A program made the position numbers and the translations under genes. A DNA stretch of 64,000 nt from Krasilnikoviella flava (GTDB taxonomy: Bacteria; Actinomycetota; Actinomycetes; Actinomycetales; Cellulomonadaceae): NCBI RefSeq assembly GCF_900167525.1, contig NZ_FUZQ01000003.1, positions 372,001 through 436,000 on the forward strand, in the 5' to 3' direction. The notes under the pieces were generated by a model that had not been told where the DNA came from, searched no databases, and saw only the letters and a program-made list of their open reading frames with translations. This document shows positions 33,451 to 41,363 of the stretch, one piece after another (position 1 is the stretch's first letter; every line of letters starts with the position of its first letter).

Positions 33451-34695
33451 GTGACCACCGACGAACCCACCCTGTGGGTGCGAGAAGTCCAGGTACCCGA
33501 CCTCGGTGCGATGCGATCGGCCGACCGGCGCGGCGGCGCATACCGCCGCTATTTCCCTGCAGAGCTGGACATGCGGATGGCGCCGCTGCTGGACGCGGAC
33601 GCCATGGAGGCCATCACCGACGTCTCAGCCGGCGTCGCCCGTACCGCGGAGCGGCTCCGTGACCGGCCACAGCCGATCCTCTACGCGACACTGGTGCGTT
33701 CCGAGTCCATCTCCTCCTCGTGGGTGGAAGGACTGCGCGAGACTCCCCGGAACGTCATGGTCGCCCAGCTGAAGGACCTGGATCCCGGGCTGGAGGGTTA
33801 CCAGTTCGATCGGCTCGACACCGCCCACGCCATCCTCGGCAACCTGAACTCCGTGCGCGACGGCGTGGAGTCCCTCCGCGACCCGTGGGACGACACGTCG
33901 GTGCACGACATCCACCGGGCCATCGCGCCACACGTCCATATCGGTGGATACCGCGAGGTCGACGTCCAGATCGGAGGCTCGTCGAAGCTGACCGCGTCCT
34001 ACGTCGCGCCGCCTGCCGACCGCGTGCCCCCACTCATGGGCAACCTGCTGGATTACGCCAACCGCAGCCCGGACAGCCCGCTGATCAAGGCGGCGCTGAT
34101 CCATGCCCAGTTCGAGACGATCCATCCGTACGAGGACGGCAACGGGCGCACCGGACGTGTGCTCGTGCACGGCTACCTCGCCCGCGCCGCCGTCCTCGAA
34201 CAGGGCGTGCTCCCGCTGTCCGTCGTGCTGCGCCGGGACACCGACGAGTACGTCCGCCGCCTCACGGACTTCCGGCACGGAGATCCGGTCGACAGGTCCG
34301 AGGCGGTCAGCCAGTTCGTCGCCTACTTCGCCGACATCCTGGCGGACGCGTGCGACGAGACCGAACGCATCATGATCGAGTCTGCCGAGGTGCAGCACGA
34401 CTGGGCCGAGCGGGTGGCCCGTTTCCGCTCCGACTCGAGAGTGCACGATGCCCTGCGGATCCTCGCCGAACAACCCGTCATCACCGCCCGCTACCTCCAG
34501 CAGGCGCTCGGAACGTCCGGCGTCACCGCTCGGAAGGTGATCGACAACCTTCTCGAGGCCCAGATCCTGGAACCGTCCGGTGGCCGGTTCCGCCGCTCGG
34601 AGGTCTACCAGGCCCCGAGGCTTCTGCGGATGATGGATCGCCTGGTTCCCGGCATCCAGCCCACTGCCCTGCCGACGCCGCGACCTGCGAGGTAG
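33451..34695 (+). CDS. Fic-family protein (AMPylase-type) with C-terminal winged helix
   Basis: 414 residues, GTG start with GAGGAGAGGG upstream. An N-terminal Fic_N segment holds the self-inhibitory helix motif Ser89-x-x-x-Glu93-Gly94 (class II, inhibitor in the same chain). The catalytic loop is His225-P-Y-E-D-G-N-G-R233, complete for transferring AMP or another nucleotide to a target hydroxyl. Residues about 335-395 form a winged helix (ILAEQPVITARYLQQALGTSGVTARKVIDNLLEA). It stands alone behind a 26-bp palindrome. The target protein is unknown; no antitoxin gene adjoins it, as expected for class II. Confidence 0.94.
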   Translation: MTTDEPTLWVREVQVPDLGAMRSADRRGGAYRRYFPAELDMRMAPLLDADAMEAITDVSAGVARTAERLRDRPQPILYATLVRSESISSSWVEGLRETPRNVMVAQLKDLDPGLEGYQFDRLDTAHAILGNLNSVRDGVESLRDPWDDTSVHDIHRAIAPHVHIGGYREVDVQIGGSSKLTASYVAPPADRVPPLMGNLLDYANRSPDSPLIKAALIHAQFETIHPYEDGNGRTGRVLVHGYLARAAVLEQGVLPLSVVLRRDTDEYVRRLTDFRHGDPVDRSEAVSQFVAYFADILADACDETERIMIESAEVQHDWAERVARFRSDSRVHDALRILAEQPVITARYLQQALGTSGVTARKVIDNLLEAQILEPSGGRFRRSEVYQAPRLLRMMDRLVPGIQPTALPTPRPAR

Positions 34696-34738
34696 CGCCG
34701 GGGTTCCCGGCGTCCCGGCGCAGGGCTAGGTTCATCCT

Positions 34739-35380
34739 GTGCCCCCGGTGGAATCGCTTTTCGCCTTCGCCCTCGCCTCGGTCGTGCTGATCGCGATCCC
34801 GGGGCCGAGCGTGCTGTTCGTCGTCGGTCGGTCGCTGTCGCTGGGCCGCCGGGGCGGGCTGCTGAGCGTGCTCGGCAACGAGCTGGGTTCGCTGGTGCCG
34901 ATCACCGCCGTGGCGCTGGGCGTCGGCTCGGTCGTCGCGCAGTCCGTCGCGCTGTTCACCGTGGTCAAGCTGCTCGGCGCCGCGTACCTCGCCTACCTGG
35001 GTATCCAGGCGATCCGGCACCGGCGCGAGGGCACCGACGTCGCCGTCGACCCGAGGGTGCGGCCCGCGTCGTCGTGGACGACGCTGCGGCAGGGGTTCGT
35101 CGTCGGCGCGACCAACCCGAAGACGATCGTGTTCTTCGTCGCCGCGCTCCCCCAGTTCGTCGACTTCCACGCCGGCGCCGTGCCGCTGCAGATGCTCGTG
35201 CTCGGCCTCGTCTTCGCCCTGATCGCGCTGGTCTGCGACGGCGCGTGGGCGATCCTGGCCGGCACGGCGCGCGCGTGGTTCGCGCGGTCGCCGCGCCGGC
35301 TGTCCGCCGTCCGCGCCACCGGCGGCGGGATGATGCTCGGCCTCGCCGGCACCCTGGCACTGACGCCGGCGAAGGCGTGA
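34739..35380 (+). CDS. LysE/RhtB-family amino-acid exporter
   Basis: 213 residues, GTG start, six predicted membrane helices. The hallmark is LIAIPGPSVLFVVGRSLSLGRRGGLLSVLGNELG, with NPKTIVFFVAALPQFV in the middle. Family members export lysine, threonine, homoserine or related compounds. The particular amino acid cannot be read from sequence. It stands 43 nt after the Fic gene and converges with the ADH gene. Confidence 0.93.
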   Translation: MPPVESLFAFALASVVLIAIPGPSVLFVVGRSLSLGRRGGLLSVLGNELGSLVPITAVALGVGSVVAQSVALFTVVKLLGAAYLAYLGIQAIRHRREGTDVAVDPRVRPASSWTTLRQGFVVGATNPKTIVFFVAALPQFVDFHAGAVPLQMLVLGLVFALIALVCDGAWAILAGTARAWFARSPRRLSAVRATGGGMMLGLAGTLALTPAKA

Positions 35381-35393
35381 CCGGCCGGCCGCC

Positions 35394-36413
35394 TCAGACG
35401 GTGAGCAGCACCTTGGTGGCGCGGCGCTCGTCCATCGCCCGGTAGCCCTCGGCCGCCTGGTCGAGGGGCAGGGTCAGGTCGAAGACCTGGCCCGGGTCGA
35501 TCTCCCGGTCCCAGATGAGCCGGACCAGCTCGGGCAGGAACCGGCGCACCGGGGCGGGGCCGCCGTGCAGGTGGATGCCGGCCATGAACATGTCGTCGCC
35601 AGGCAGGGCAACGTCGTGGGAGACGCCGACGAAGCCCATGTGCCCGCCGGGACGGGTGGAGTGCACGGCCTGCATCATGGACTCCTGCGTGCCGACGGCC
35701 TCGATCACCGAGTGCGCGCCGAGCCCGCCGGTCAGCTCCTTGATGCGGGCCACGCCCGCGGCCCCCCGCTCCTCGACGATGTCCGTGGCACCGAACCGGC
35801 GGGCCAGGGCCTGCCGGTCGGCGTGCCGGGACATCGCGATGATGCGCTCGGCGCCGAGCTGCTTCGCGGCGAGGACGCCGAGCAGCCCGACCGCGCCGTC
35901 GCCGACCACGGCGACGGTCTTGCCGGGGCCGGCCTCGGCGGCGACGGCGGCGAACCACCCGGTGCCGAGCACGTCGGACGCGGCGAGCAGCGACGGCACC
36001 AGGTCGTCGTCGGGCATCCCGGGCGTCGCGACGAGCGTGCCGTCGGCCAGGGGGATGCGCGCCCGCTCCGACTGGGTGCCGAGGGTGCCCATGAGCACCC
36101 GGTGCACGCAGTAGGCCTGGTAGCCGGACCGGCAGATCTCGCAGGTGTTGTCCGACGCCCAGAACGAGCCCACGACGAAGTCGCCGACCTTGACGGTCCT
36201 CACGTCCGCGCCGATCTCCTCGACCACGCCGACGTACTCGTGGCCCATGACGGCGTCGTGGACGTCCTCCACGCCACGGTACGGCCACAGGTCGGACCCG
36301 CAGATGCAGGTCGCCGTGACCCGGATGATCGCGTCGGTGGGCTCGATGATCGTGGGGTCGTCGCGCTCTTCGACGCGCACGTCGCCGGGGGCGTGCAGGA
36401 TGACTCCGCGCAT
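35394..36413 (-). CDS. Zinc-dependent alcohol dehydrogenase (MDR family)
   Basis: 339 residues. Catalytic zinc site: TCICGSDLWPYRG and GHEYVGVVEEIGADV. The structural zinc lobe DNTCEICRSGYQAYC has three of the usual four cysteines, a pattern common in the actinobacterial subgroup. The NAD(P) motif is VAVVGDGAVGLLGVLAAKQLG. It oxidises an unknown alcohol or reduces an aldehyde. It lies 45 nt downstream of the Bcr/CflA-type MFS gene on the same strand, so they may be cotranscribed and both controlled by the divergent MmyB-type regulator. Confidence 0.9.
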   Translation of the reverse strand: MRGVILHAPGDVRVEERDDPTIIEPTDAIIRVTATCICGSDLWPYRGVEDVHDAVMGHEYVGVVEEIGADVRTVKVGDFVVGSFWASDNTCEICRSGYQAYCVHRVLMGTLGTQSERARIPLADGTLVATPGMPDDDLVPSLLAASDVLGTGWFAAVAAEAGPGKTVAVVGDGAVGLLGVLAAKQLGAERIIAMSRHADRQALARRFGATDIVEERGAAGVARIKELTGGLGAHSVIEAVGTQESMMQAVHSTRPGGHMGFVGVSHDVALPGDDMFMAGIHLHGGPAPVRRFLPELVRLIWDREIDPGQVFDLTLPLDQAAEGYRAMDERRATKVLLTV

Positions 36414-36458
36414 GGTGGTGCTCCGTTCGGGTTGCTCGTTCGGGGTGGTCAGGGCTGG

Positions 36459-37682
36459 TCAGGAGTGGACGAGGTCCGCGTCGAGGTCGATGCGGTGGAC
36501 GCCAGGCGCCGCGGCGCGCGGACGCCCGGCGAGCACGAGGAAGGCGACGGCCGCGAGGGCGACGGCGACGACGGTGACGAGGCCCAGGGGCAGGATCGTC
36601 GCCGCGCCGGCGAGCCCGACCAGCGGCGCGGCCACGCCGCCGAGGCCGAACCGCACCATGCCGAGCAGGGAGGACGCCGTGCCGGCCAGCCGCGGATAGC
36701 CGACGAGGGCCAGCGTCGTCGCGGGCGGGGAGGTCGTGGCCACGCCGCTCGCCAGCGCCAGCAGCGACACGATGACGACCCACAGCGGCATCGCCACCAG
36801 CCCGGACACCAGCAGCCCGACGGCGCCGAGGCCGGCGAGGCCGGTGCCGACGGCGAGGCTGCCGGGCAGGCTCCAGCGCTCCGCGGCCCGGCCCGCGAGG
36901 AACCCGCAGACCATGAAGCCGGCGGAGTTCAGGCCGAACGCGAGCGCGTACCCCTGCGGGGACAGCCCGTAGATGCCCTGCAGCACGAACGTCGCCCCGG
37001 ACAGGTAGGCGAACAGCGCCGCGTACATGAAGCCCTGATGCAGCACCGCGCCGACGAACACCCGGTCGGACAGCAGCACCCGGAAGTCGCGGCCGGTCTG
37101 CGCGAAGCCCCCGGTGGTGCGGCGGTCGGCGGGCAGCGTCTCCGGGAAGGCGACGAGCGCCGCGACGAGGATGGCCGCGCCCGCGGCAGCGAGGAAGACG
37201 AACAGGCCGCGCCAGTCGGTCACCGTGTCCAGCTGCCCGCCCAGCAGCGGGCCGACGATCGCCGCGAGTCCCCCGACCACCGTCAGGCGGCCGTAGAAGC
37301 GGATCAGAGCGCCACCCTCGAAGACGTCGCGGCCCGCAGCCTGCGCGATGACGATGCCGACGCCGCCGGCGAGGCCTTGCACGAAGCGGGCGCCGATCAG
37401 CAGCTCCACGGTAGGGCTGACCGCGCACAGGGCCGACGTCGCCACATAGGCGACGACCCCGACCAGCAGCACGCCGCGCCGCCCGAACCGGTCCGACAGC
37501 GGCCCCGCGACGAGCTGCCCGAGGGCGAGCCCCACGAGGCAGGCGGTCACGGTGAGCTGGGCGACCGACGTCGCCGCCCCGAGGTCCGCCGTCAGCGCGG
37601 GCAGCGCCGGGAGGTACAGGTCCATGGAGATCGGCCCGAAGACGGTGAAGAGGAGCAGCAGTGCGGGAGCGGGCATGTCCAC
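36459..37682 (-). CDS. MFS drug exporter, Bcr/CflA type
   Basis: 407 residues (GTG 37682; ATG 37676 is an alternative). Twelve membrane helices. The N-terminal FGPISMDLYLPALPALTADLG and GLALGQLVAGPLSDRFGRRGVLLVG are diagnostic of the Bcr/CflA drug-resistance family. It should export drugs or metabolites by proton exchange. It diverges from an XRE/MmyB-type regulator across the palindrome at 37727-37743 and precedes the ADH gene. Confidence 0.92.
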   Translation of the reverse strand: MDMPAPALLLLFTVFGPISMDLYLPALPALTADLGAATSVAQLTVTACLVGLALGQLVAGPLSDRFGRRGVLLVGVVAYVATSALCAVSPTVELLIGARFVQGLAGGVGIVIAQAAGRDVFEGGALIRFYGRLTVVGGLAAIVGPLLGGQLDTVTDWRGLFVFLAAAGAAILVAALVAFPETLPADRRTTGGFAQTGRDFRVLLSDRVFVGAVLHQGFMYAALFAYLSGATFVLQGIYGLSPQGYALAFGLNSAGFMVCGFLAGRAAERWSLPGSLAVGTGLAGLGAVGLLVSGLVAMPLWVVIVSLLALASGVATTSPPATTLALVGYPRLAGTASSLLGMVRFGLGGVAAPLVGLAGAATILPLGLVTVVAVALAAVAFLVLAGRPRAAAPGVHRIDLDADLVHS

Positions 37683-37726
37683 CAGCGTCCGCCGCGCAGC
37701 CGCGCGGCGGGAGTCCCTGACGAACC

Positions 37727-37743
37727 GTGTACCGCCAGTACAC
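37727..37743. promoter_or_regulatory. Operator between the MFS and MmyB-type regulator genes
   Basis: Perfect inverted repeat GTGTAC-CGCCA-GTACAC, 44 nt upstream of the MFS start and 45 nt before the regulator start: exactly central, as expected for one repressor controlling both. Confidence 0.7.
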
Positions 37744-37788
37744 CCTTCACGGCCGCCGCGACGCCGCGTCCGTGCCTAGCCTGGCGGC

Positions 37789-38676
37789 ATGGACAACCGA
37801 GCCGAGGTGCGCGAGTTCCTCATGTCGCGCCGCGCCAAGGTGACCCCGGACGCGGTGGGCCTGCCCGGCGGGTCGAACCGGCGCGTGCCCGGGCTGCGCC
37901 GCAGCGAGGCGGCCATGCTGGCCGGGGTCAGCGTCGAGTACTACGCGAAGCTCGAGCGGGGCGCCATCGCGGGCGCGAGCGCGTCCGTGCTCGACGCCGT
38001 GTCCCGCGCCCTGAACCTGGACGACGCCGAGCGGGCGCACCTGCTCGACCTCGCGCGGGCGGCCGACGGCATCCCGACGTCCGGGCGCTCGCGCGGCCGG
38101 ACGACCAGGCCCGGCGCCCCGCGACCGAGCCTGCAGTGGGCGCTGGAGGCGATCACCGACGCCGTCGCGTTCGTCCGCGACCCGCGGCAGAACCTGCTCG
38201 CCACCAACGCGCTCGGCCGCGGGTTCTACGCCCCCGTCATCGGGGACGGCGGACGCACGCCCAACCTGGCCCGGTTCCAGTTCCTCGACCCCGCGGCGCG
38301 CGACTTCTACCCGGACTGGGACCTCATGGCCGAGATGTGCGTGGCAGTGATGCGCGGCGAGGCGGGCCGGAACCCGCACGACAAGGCGTTCCAGGACCTG
38401 GTGGGCGAGCTGTCCACCCGCAGCGAGACGTTCCGCACCCTCTGGGCCGCGCACGACGTCCGCATCCACGGCACGGGCACCAAGCGCTTCCACCACCCCG
38501 TCGTCGGGGAGCTGACCCTCGCCTTCGAGGAGCTCGCCATCACCGCCGAGCCCGGCCAGGTCCTGCTCGTCTACACGGCGGAGCCCGGTTCGCCGTCGGC
38601 CGAGCGGCTGCGGCTGCTGGCGTCGTGGGGCGCTGCCGCGGACCCCGCCGACGTCGCCGCCGGACAGGCCGGCTGA
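37789..38676 (+). CDS. XRE-family regulator with MmyB-like ligand-binding domain
   Basis: 295 residues. The N-terminal HTH reads VPGLRRSEAAMLAGVSVEYYAKLERG (residues about 33-58), typical of actinobacterial MmyB-type repressors. The rest (residues 105-280) is the PAS-like MmyB domain: ALEAITDAVAFVRDPRQNLLATN and FHHPVVGELTLAFEELAI. These regulators often sit opposite an oxidoreductase or exporter and sense a small ligand, possibly a fatty acid. Here the target is the Bcr/CflA MFS and the ADH. Confidence 0.94.
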   Translation: MDNRAEVREFLMSRRAKVTPDAVGLPGGSNRRVPGLRRSEAAMLAGVSVEYYAKLERGAIAGASASVLDAVSRALNLDDAERAHLLDLARAADGIPTSGRSRGRTTRPGAPRPSLQWALEAITDAVAFVRDPRQNLLATNALGRGFYAPVIGDGGRTPNLARFQFLDPAARDFYPDWDLMAEMCVAVMRGEAGRNPHDKAFQDLVGELSTRSETFRTLWAAHDVRIHGTGTKRFHHPVVGELTLAFEELAITAEPGQVLLVYTAEPGSPSAERLRLLASWGAAADPADVAAGQAG

Positions 38677-38843
38677 CGGTCCGGCACGCGACGAACCGGA
38701 GCCGCCTCCCGGGCAGAGCTCACCCGGCCCGCGGCGAGGGGGTCCGCGCGGGTCACCTTCCTGCCATCCACATGAATGCCGTCCGGGAGAACCCGCAACT
38801 GCGCCCTGGCAGGATGGCCGTCTCCCCACGAAGGACGGACACC

Positions 38844-39620
38844 ATGGCCTACTTCCGCCGCACCGGCGCGACGACGTTCCAGCCCACCGAGCACGTGGGC
38901 GGCGCCTGGAAGACCGACGAGCAGCACGTGGCGCCGACGCTCGGGCTGCTCACCCACCTGGTGGAGGCGGACCGGGAGAAGCGCGGCCGTGACGACCTGG
39001 TGGCCACCCGGCTGACGTTCGACATCTGGGGCCCGTACCGCCTCGAGGAGATGACCACCGACGTGCGCGTGCTGCGCCCGGGGCGCGGCGTCGAGCTGGT
39101 GGAGGCGGGGGTCGTGTGCGGCGGGCGGCGGGTCGTGACGGTGCGCGCGTGGCTCACCGCGACCGGCGACACCACCGAGCTCGCCGGGGGTGCACCCGCG
39201 CCGCTACCGGGGCCGGACGAGACGCCCGCGTGGGACCCGACGACCGACTGGCCGGGCGCCTTCGTCGCGTCGATCGACGTGCGCCGCACCCTGGACGAGC
39301 CGGGCCGCGGCACCGTCTGGGTGCGCACCGGCCACCCGCTCGTGGAGGACGAAGAGGTGAGCGCCCTCGCCCGCACGGTCGGGCTGTTCGACGTCGCGAA
39401 CGGGATGACGGTGCGCGCCGACCCGCGGAAGGTCGCCTTCCCCAACGTGGACCTCTCGACGCACCTGCACCGCGCCCCCGAGGGCGGCTGGCTCGGTCTG
39501 GACACGTCCGTCGTGTTCGGTGCCGACGGCGCCGGCCTCACGTCCAGCGTGCTCCACGACGAGCGCGGCGCGTTCGGCGCCCTCGCGCAGGGACTGGTCG
39601 TGAGAGGCCTGACCCCGTGA
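38844..39620 (+). CDS. Acyl-CoA thioesterase-family protein (hot-dog fold)
   Basis: 258 residues. MAYFRRTGATTFQPTEHVGGAWKTDEQHVAP begins a double hot-dog arrangement: first half RLTFDIWGPYRLEEMTTDVRVLRPGRGVEL, second half HLHRAPEGGWLGLDTSVVFGADGAGLTSSVLHDERGAFG. It resembles TesB/PaaI-like thioesterases of actinobacteria, though the activity is not shown. A GAAGGA site lies upstream. It converges with the DUF5808 gene. Confidence 0.85.
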   Translation: MAYFRRTGATTFQPTEHVGGAWKTDEQHVAPTLGLLTHLVEADREKRGRDDLVATRLTFDIWGPYRLEEMTTDVRVLRPGRGVELVEAGVVCGGRRVVTVRAWLTATGDTTELAGGAPAPLPGPDETPAWDPTTDWPGAFVASIDVRRTLDEPGRGTVWVRTGHPLVEDEEVSALARTVGLFDVANGMTVRADPRKVAFPNVDLSTHLHRAPEGGWLGLDTSVVFGADGAGLTSSVLHDERGAFGALAQGLVVRGLTP

Positions 39621-39674
39621 GCGCGCGCACCGTGTCGACACACGGTGTCGGCGCGGGCGTGTCACACCGGCGTG

Positions 39675-40043
39675 TCAGGCCGGGGCGGCGTCCTCGCGCG
39701 CGTTCTCGACCCGGCGCTTGACCAGCTCCACCACGCGGCCGAGGTTGAGCGTCCATCCGACGCCGAAGACGTGCGGGCTGAGCAGGTGCTCGCCCTCCGG
39801 GTCCCACACGCGCTCGCGGAACCGCTCGGCGGTCGGGACGCGGAACTCGTAGGGGACGAACCCGGCGACCGTGCCGTGCCAGGTGCGGTCCTCCTTGTCC
39901 TTCTGCAGCTCCTTGGTGACCGCCGCGACGACCAGCGCCACCATGACCAGCTGGAACAGGTTCGGCCCCTTCCGCTTCCGGTCGGGCTTCTCCTGCGGCT
40001 TGCCCTGCAGCTTCGTGTGCTGCTTGTCGTGCTGCGTGCCCAT
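39675..40043 (-). CDS. DUF5808-like membrane-associated protein
   Basis: 122 residues. A lysine-rich N-terminus (about 28 residues), one membrane helix (NLFQLVMVALVVAAVTKEL), and a C-terminal domain with DPEGEHLLSPHVFGVGWTLNLGRVVEL, which resembles DUF5808 (G-GWTLN motif). GGAGG lies 5 nt before the ATG. Function unknown. Confidence 0.75.
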   Translation of the reverse strand: MGTQHDKQHTKLQGKPQEKPDRKRKGPNLFQLVMVALVVAAVTKELQKDKEDRTWHGTVAGFVPYEFRVPTAERFRERVWDPEGEHLLSPHVFGVGWTLNLGRVVELVKRRVENAREDAAPA

Positions 40044-40104
40044 CTCGGCCTCCGCTGGTCGTCGTCGTCAGGTCCTCCCATCGTGCACCCGACGGGCGCG
40101 CCGT

Positions 40105-41310
40105 TCAGCGCCGGGGTCGGGTGAGAAGGACGGCGGCCGCCGCGACGACGCACACCACGGCCGTCGTGAGCAGCCCCACGGAGAACGACGTCCCCGCGGC
40201 GATGAACCCGACCACGAGCGACCCCAGCCCGGTCCCGGCGTCGAACCCGATGTTCCACACGGCGCTCGCGGTGCTGTGCTGCCGCGCCGGGACGGCCGCG
40301 AACGCGGCGACGAGCGTGAGGTTCTGCAGGCTGCCGTAGGAGACGCCGACGATCGTCATGCCGAGCACGAGGACGGCCGGCCGGGCGCCGCCCTCGGCGA
40401 TCGCCCACGCGCACAGCACCAGGCCGCCCGCGCACACCGCCAGCAGGGGCGCGAGGAAGACGCGGGGCCCGAACCGGTCGGCGAGCCCGCCCACGCCCCA
40501 GCGCGCGAGGGCGGTCGCGGCGGTGAAGCCGAGCAGCCCCGCCACGGCGGCGCCCGCTCCCCCGGCGAACTGCGGCGCGAACGTCAGCAGCGCCCCGCCC
40601 GGCGTCGTCACCGCGAGCAGCACCAGCGACGGCATCACCAGGGCGAGCAGGACGCGCCCGCGCCCGGGCCCCTGGTCGTCGACCTGCCCGAAGCTCGCGG
40701 CGTCGGCGTCGGCCTTGGCGTCCAGGGCGTCGAGGCACCGGCCGAGCACCGCGGCGAACGGCACCGCGAGCACCGGCAGGGCACCGAGGGCGAAGACGAC
40801 GCGGAAGTCGAGCGTCTCGGCGACCCATGCCGCGCTCGGCACCAGCACCAGCTGCGGGAACGCGATCGACAGGCCGTACAGCCCGATGGCGCGGCCGTGC
40901 CGCGGCCCGTCGACGAGCGCGGCGACGGCGCTCGACCCGCACACGGTCAGCACCGCGAACCCCGTGCCGCGCACGGCCGAGAACGCCAGCAGCCAGCCGA
41001 GCTGGTCGGTCACCATGAACAGCAGCGACGGCACGCCGAGCAGCAGCACGCCCGCCGACATGGTGAGCCGCCACCCCACCCGCCGCAGCAGCCACGGCAC
41101 GGTGGTCTGCGTGAGCACGGTGGCGAGCATGAGCACCGCGTTGACGAGGCCGGCGCCGCCCTCGCTCGCTCCCCCGTGCACCGCCCACAGCGGCGCGGCC
41201 GGCAGCAGCAGCGCGTAGCCCGAGAAGCCCAGCGCCGACATCGCCAGCAGGGGCCGGAACCCCGGCACGCGGGCGACGGACGACGAGGGCTGCGGGGCGG
41301 GACGGCGCAT
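40105..41310 (-). CDS. MFS transporter
   Basis: 401 residues with twelve predicted helices. GFSGYALLLPAAPLWAVHGGASEGGAGLVNA and GVGGLADRFGPRVFLAPLL are typical of sugar- or drug-type MFS carriers (COG2814-like). No partner regulator is adjacent; the galactan operon ends 54 nt upstream behind a hairpin terminator. Substrate unknown. Confidence 0.85.
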   Translation of the reverse strand: MRRPAPQPSSSVARVPGFRPLLAMSALGFSGYALLLPAAPLWAVHGGASEGGAGLVNAVLMLATVLTQTTVPWLLRRVGWRLTMSAGVLLLGVPSLLFMVTDQLGWLLAFSAVRGTGFAVLTVCGSSAVAALVDGPRHGRAIGLYGLSIAFPQLVLVPSAAWVAETLDFRVVFALGALPVLAVPFAAVLGRCLDALDAKADADAASFGQVDDQGPGRGRVLLALVMPSLVLLAVTTPGGALLTFAPQFAGGAGAAVAGLLGFTAATALARWGVGGLADRFGPRVFLAPLLAVCAGGLVLCAWAIAEGGARPAVLVLGMTIVGVSYGSLQNLTLVAAFAAVPARQHSTASAVWNIGFDAGTGLGSLVVGFIAAGTSFSVGLLTTAVVCVVAAAAVLLTRPRR

Positions 41311-41340
41311 CGGGCGAACCTATCGCGCGGCCCCGCCCCC

Positions 41341-41362
41341 GTCGGGGTCAGGAGACCCCGAC
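41341..41362 (-). terminator. Terminator of the arabinogalactan operon
   Basis: A perfect hairpin, GTCGGGGTC - AGGA - GACCCCGAC, starts 1 nt beyond the GH30 stop codon and lies before the next same-strand gene. No U tract, as usual in high-GC genomes. Confidence 0.75.
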
Positions 41363-41363
41363 G

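Noticed and set aside
33451-34695. Fic as part of a Fic/antitoxin two-gene pair
   Set aside because: The inhibitory SxxxEG motif is inside the protein itself and no small antitoxin gene adjoins it.
35565-39620. Very long open frame (over 1300 codons) on the + strand
   Set aside because: It is antisense to the ADH and MFS genes and only its end (38844-39620) is a real gene; long antisense frames are normal in DNA this GC-rich.
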